In this document: piece by piece, positions 33,554 to 35,004 of the stretch | Layout of the letters: each line of letters begins with the position of its first letter | How positions within the stretch are numbered: position 1 is the stretch's first letter | NCBI GenBank assembly: GCA_002070415.1 | Contig: MWDF01000017.1 | Span: 1 to 35,004 of the forward strand | Reading direction: 5' to 3' | Origin: Firmicutes bacterium ADurb.Bin153 | Lineage (GTDB): Bacteria > Bacillota > DTU025 > MWDF01 | DNA: 35,004 nucleotides | The notes under the pieces: model-generated | The model's input: the letters and a program-made list of their open reading frames with translations, nothing else | What the model was told of the DNA's origin: nothing | Database searches by the model: none | Program-made: the position numbers and the translations under genes

Positions 33554-34687
33554 TCAACCTAAATAGTCAATGATCGCAGACGTAATGATGTCAATTTCAT
33601 CATCTGTCAGATATGGGTGCATCGGCAGAGAGAGCACACGTTCGGATGCTAGAAGCGAGTTTTTCAGGGAGACCCTAGGCGCTGATGATAATCTGCTACA
33701 TGCCTTTTGTCGGTGCATGGGGCGCGGATAATAGACCATAGTTGGGATACCTAAACCGCCTAGATGGTCTTTAAGTGCGTCCCTTTCTGATTCGTTTTCG
33801 AGAAGAATCGTGTATTGAGCCCAACTCGAGTAGTATCCGTCAGGAATTCGAGGGACAGAGACCACTTTTTCGAGAAGGCTAGAATAACTATCGGCAATTC
33901 GATTTACTCTGCAGATCTCATAGTTCTTGAAGTATTCCAGCTTGCTAGATAGAACCACTGCCTGTAACGTATCCAGTCTGGAGTTCAATCCAATGTTTAT
34001 GTTGTCATACTGGTCCTCTACCGACCTGCCTAGAAACCTCATGGACCGTAATAGGTCTGCGGTCTGCCTGGAATCGGTGAATATGGCTCCACCGTCCCCG
34101 TAGCATCCAAAGGGTTTGCTAGGGAAGAATGATGTTGTCGAAATATCTCCAAACGTGCATGTTCTGCGGCCGTCGATTGAAGCTCCGAAACTCTGAGCTG
34201 CGTCTTCAAGAACGTAGAGGGAGTGCTCCTTAGCAAGCTCACGAATCTTACTATAGTTCGCTGGCAAGCCAAAGAGGTCGACCGGCATTATTACTCTTGG
34301 CCTGAGGCGGCCTTCATTAATAACATCTGAAATGGCCTCGCCCAGAGAGTCTGGATCCATATTGAAGGTATCAATATCGATATCTACGAAAATCGGCTCC
34401 GCGCCTCTCGTCATTATGCAGGTAACTGAAGCAAAGCATGTAAAATCCGGAACGAATACAGCATCACCAGGACCGATGTTCCAGGCCATTAGTGCCAGAA
34501 TCAATGCATCGGTGCCATTACCACAGCATATACAGTGATTACTGCCTGTGAATTCGCCGAGCTCGGCTTCAAGCTGGTTAACTTGCGGACCGAGGATATA
34601 GTGACCGTCTTTGATTGTTTCTAGTATTGATTGATCGATGGCTTCTTTCAGTACGCGATATTGCTTCCTTAGATCTCTAAATTCCAC
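33554..34687 (-). CDS. DegT/DnrJ/EryC1/StrS-family sugar aminotransferase
   Basis: This is a PLP-dependent enzyme of 377 residues that transfers an amino group to a nucleotide-linked keto-sugar, usually for surface polysaccharide or glycoprotein glycans. Motifs are VEFRDLRKQYRVLKEAI at the start, GPQVNQLEAELGEF, CGNGTDALILAL, VPVDLFG-type (here MPVDLFGLPA), EDAAQSFGA, and the PLP lysine K191 in FFPSKPFGCYGDGGA, then NSRLDTLQA. GTG 34687 is chosen because AGGGGG stands seven bases before it and homologues begin there; an in-frame ATG at 34717 would add ten residues. The exact sugar is unknown. G+C is lower than in the core genes. Confidence 0.9.
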   Translation of the reverse strand: MEFRDLRKQYRVLKEAIDQSILETIKDGHYILGPQVNQLEAELGEFTGSNHCICCGNGTDALILALMAWNIGPGDAVFVPDFTCFASVTCIMTRGAEPIFVDIDIDTFNMDPDSLGEAISDVINEGRLRPRVIMPVDLFGLPANYSKIRELAKEHSLYVLEDAAQSFGASIDGRRTCTFGDISTTSFFPSKPFGCYGDGGAIFTDSRQTADLLRSMRFLGRSVEDQYDNINIGLNSRLDTLQAVVLSSKLEYFKNYEICRVNRIADSYSSLLEKVVSVPRIPDGYYSSWAQYTILLENESERDALKDHLGGLGIPTMVYYPRPMHRQKACSRLSSAPRVSLKNSLLASERVLSLPMHPYLTDDEIDIITSAIIDYLG

Positions 34688-34745
34688 TATGTTGCCCCCT
34701 GTGATTGCGAAGATCATTAGTTATATTACTATATAACAATAACGA

Positions 34746-34766
34746 TTTGCCAAAATAGCTGGCAAA
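34746..34766. repeat. Inverted repeat upstream of the DegT-family gene
   Basis: TTTGCCA (34746-34752) and TGGCAAA (34760-34766) form a perfect 7-bp palindrome with a seven-base spacer, 59 bases before the GTG start of the aminotransferase, in an A+T-rich region where a promoter is expected. It could be an operator. The rest of the gap from 34718 to 34958 shows no gene. Confidence 0.35.
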
Positions 34767-34958
34767 ATTATATTGATATACTATAGTTTGCTGGGCATAT
34801 GCCGTTTTGTTTAGGGAAAGCCCGACATGATTGACATAAACGAAAAGGCGTAACGAGCAGGCTTTTTGGGTTCAGATGAAGAATAGGAAAACAACGCAAG
34901 AGAAGTAAAGAAAACAGAGATATTTGCATCGCAGGCACATATAGTAAAATGTTATTGA

Positions 34959-35004
34959 TGGTGCGAGAGGCGGGACTTGAACCCGCACGAGTCGCCTCGC
35001 CAGA
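34959..35004 (-). tRNA. 3' part of a class II tRNA, probably tRNA-Leu (cut by window)
   Basis: Read on the minus strand, the segment ends in CTCTCGC-ACCA (acceptor strand plus discriminator and CCA), preceded by the T arm GCGGG-TTCAAGT-CCCGC. Before that, CGAG-GCGA-CTCG forms a long variable arm, which only Leu, Ser and bacterial Tyr tRNAs have. The combination resembles bacterial tRNA-Leu. The anticodon lies outside the window. Confidence 0.8.

Noticed and set aside
1..35004. CRISPR arrays, insertion sequences or phage genes
   Set aside because: No regularly spaced repeats, transposase motifs or terminal inverted repeats, and no phage structural or integrase genes were seen.

Overview
The window reads as one stretch of a bacterial chromosome that is high in G+C for most of its length (judged by eye, not computed). 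Codon use favours AGG for arginine and ATA for isoleucine. The gene order xseA-xseB-ispA-(divergent PAP2)-OLE RNA-oapA-dxs-tlyA-nadK-argR-recN, followed further on by miaB-mutS-mutL-miaA-methionine gamma-lyase homologue, is the order known from Clostridia and related Bacillota. The locus also carries ExbB, ExbD and TonB homologues and an exported SLH-domain coiled-coil protein, so the cell probably has an outer membrane. My best inference is an uncultured anaerobic diderm lineage in or near the Bacillota. No species can be named from the sequence alone.

Region 1 (1-15265, all + strand, tightly packed) runs from the 3' part of xseA to an SLH protein and closes with a hairpin. It holds exonuclease VII subunits, isoprenoid genes (ispA, dxs), TlyA, NAD kinase, ArgR and RecN. 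The 667-base gap between the DUF212 gene and the next CDS is the most notable object: a probable OLE RNA (Ornate Large Extremophilic RNA) of about 608 nt, closed by a 12-bp end-to-end helix and followed directly by the gene for its membrane partner OapA. After recN comes an envelope module: ExbB, ExbD, TonB, a secreted cohesin-like protein and the SLH coiled-coil protein.

Region 2 (15280-15830, - strand) is a single three-heme c-type cytochrome gene with its own promoter and terminator.

Region 3 (15870-30118, + strand) holds a DUF554 membrane protein, dapF and a DapL-type aminotransferase (diaminopimelate and lysine synthesis), a GNAT acetyltransferase, miaB, mutS, mutL, an RsmJ-like methyltransferase, miaA, a methionine gamma-lyase family protein, an exported DUF4139-like protein and a YprB-type exonuclease. 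Many of these genes overlap by an ATGA-type junction, which points to translational coupling. A 121-nt hairpin-rich spacer separates mutS from mutL.

Region 4 (30119-35004) is more A+T-rich and looser. It holds tRNA-Pro(GGG), a patatin-like phospholipase, a secreted right-handed beta-helix protein and, on the - strand, a DegT-family sugar aminotransferase and the 3' part of a tRNA with a long variable arm (probably Leu). Strong hairpins separate these units. It looks like the edge of an accessory or surface-glycan region.
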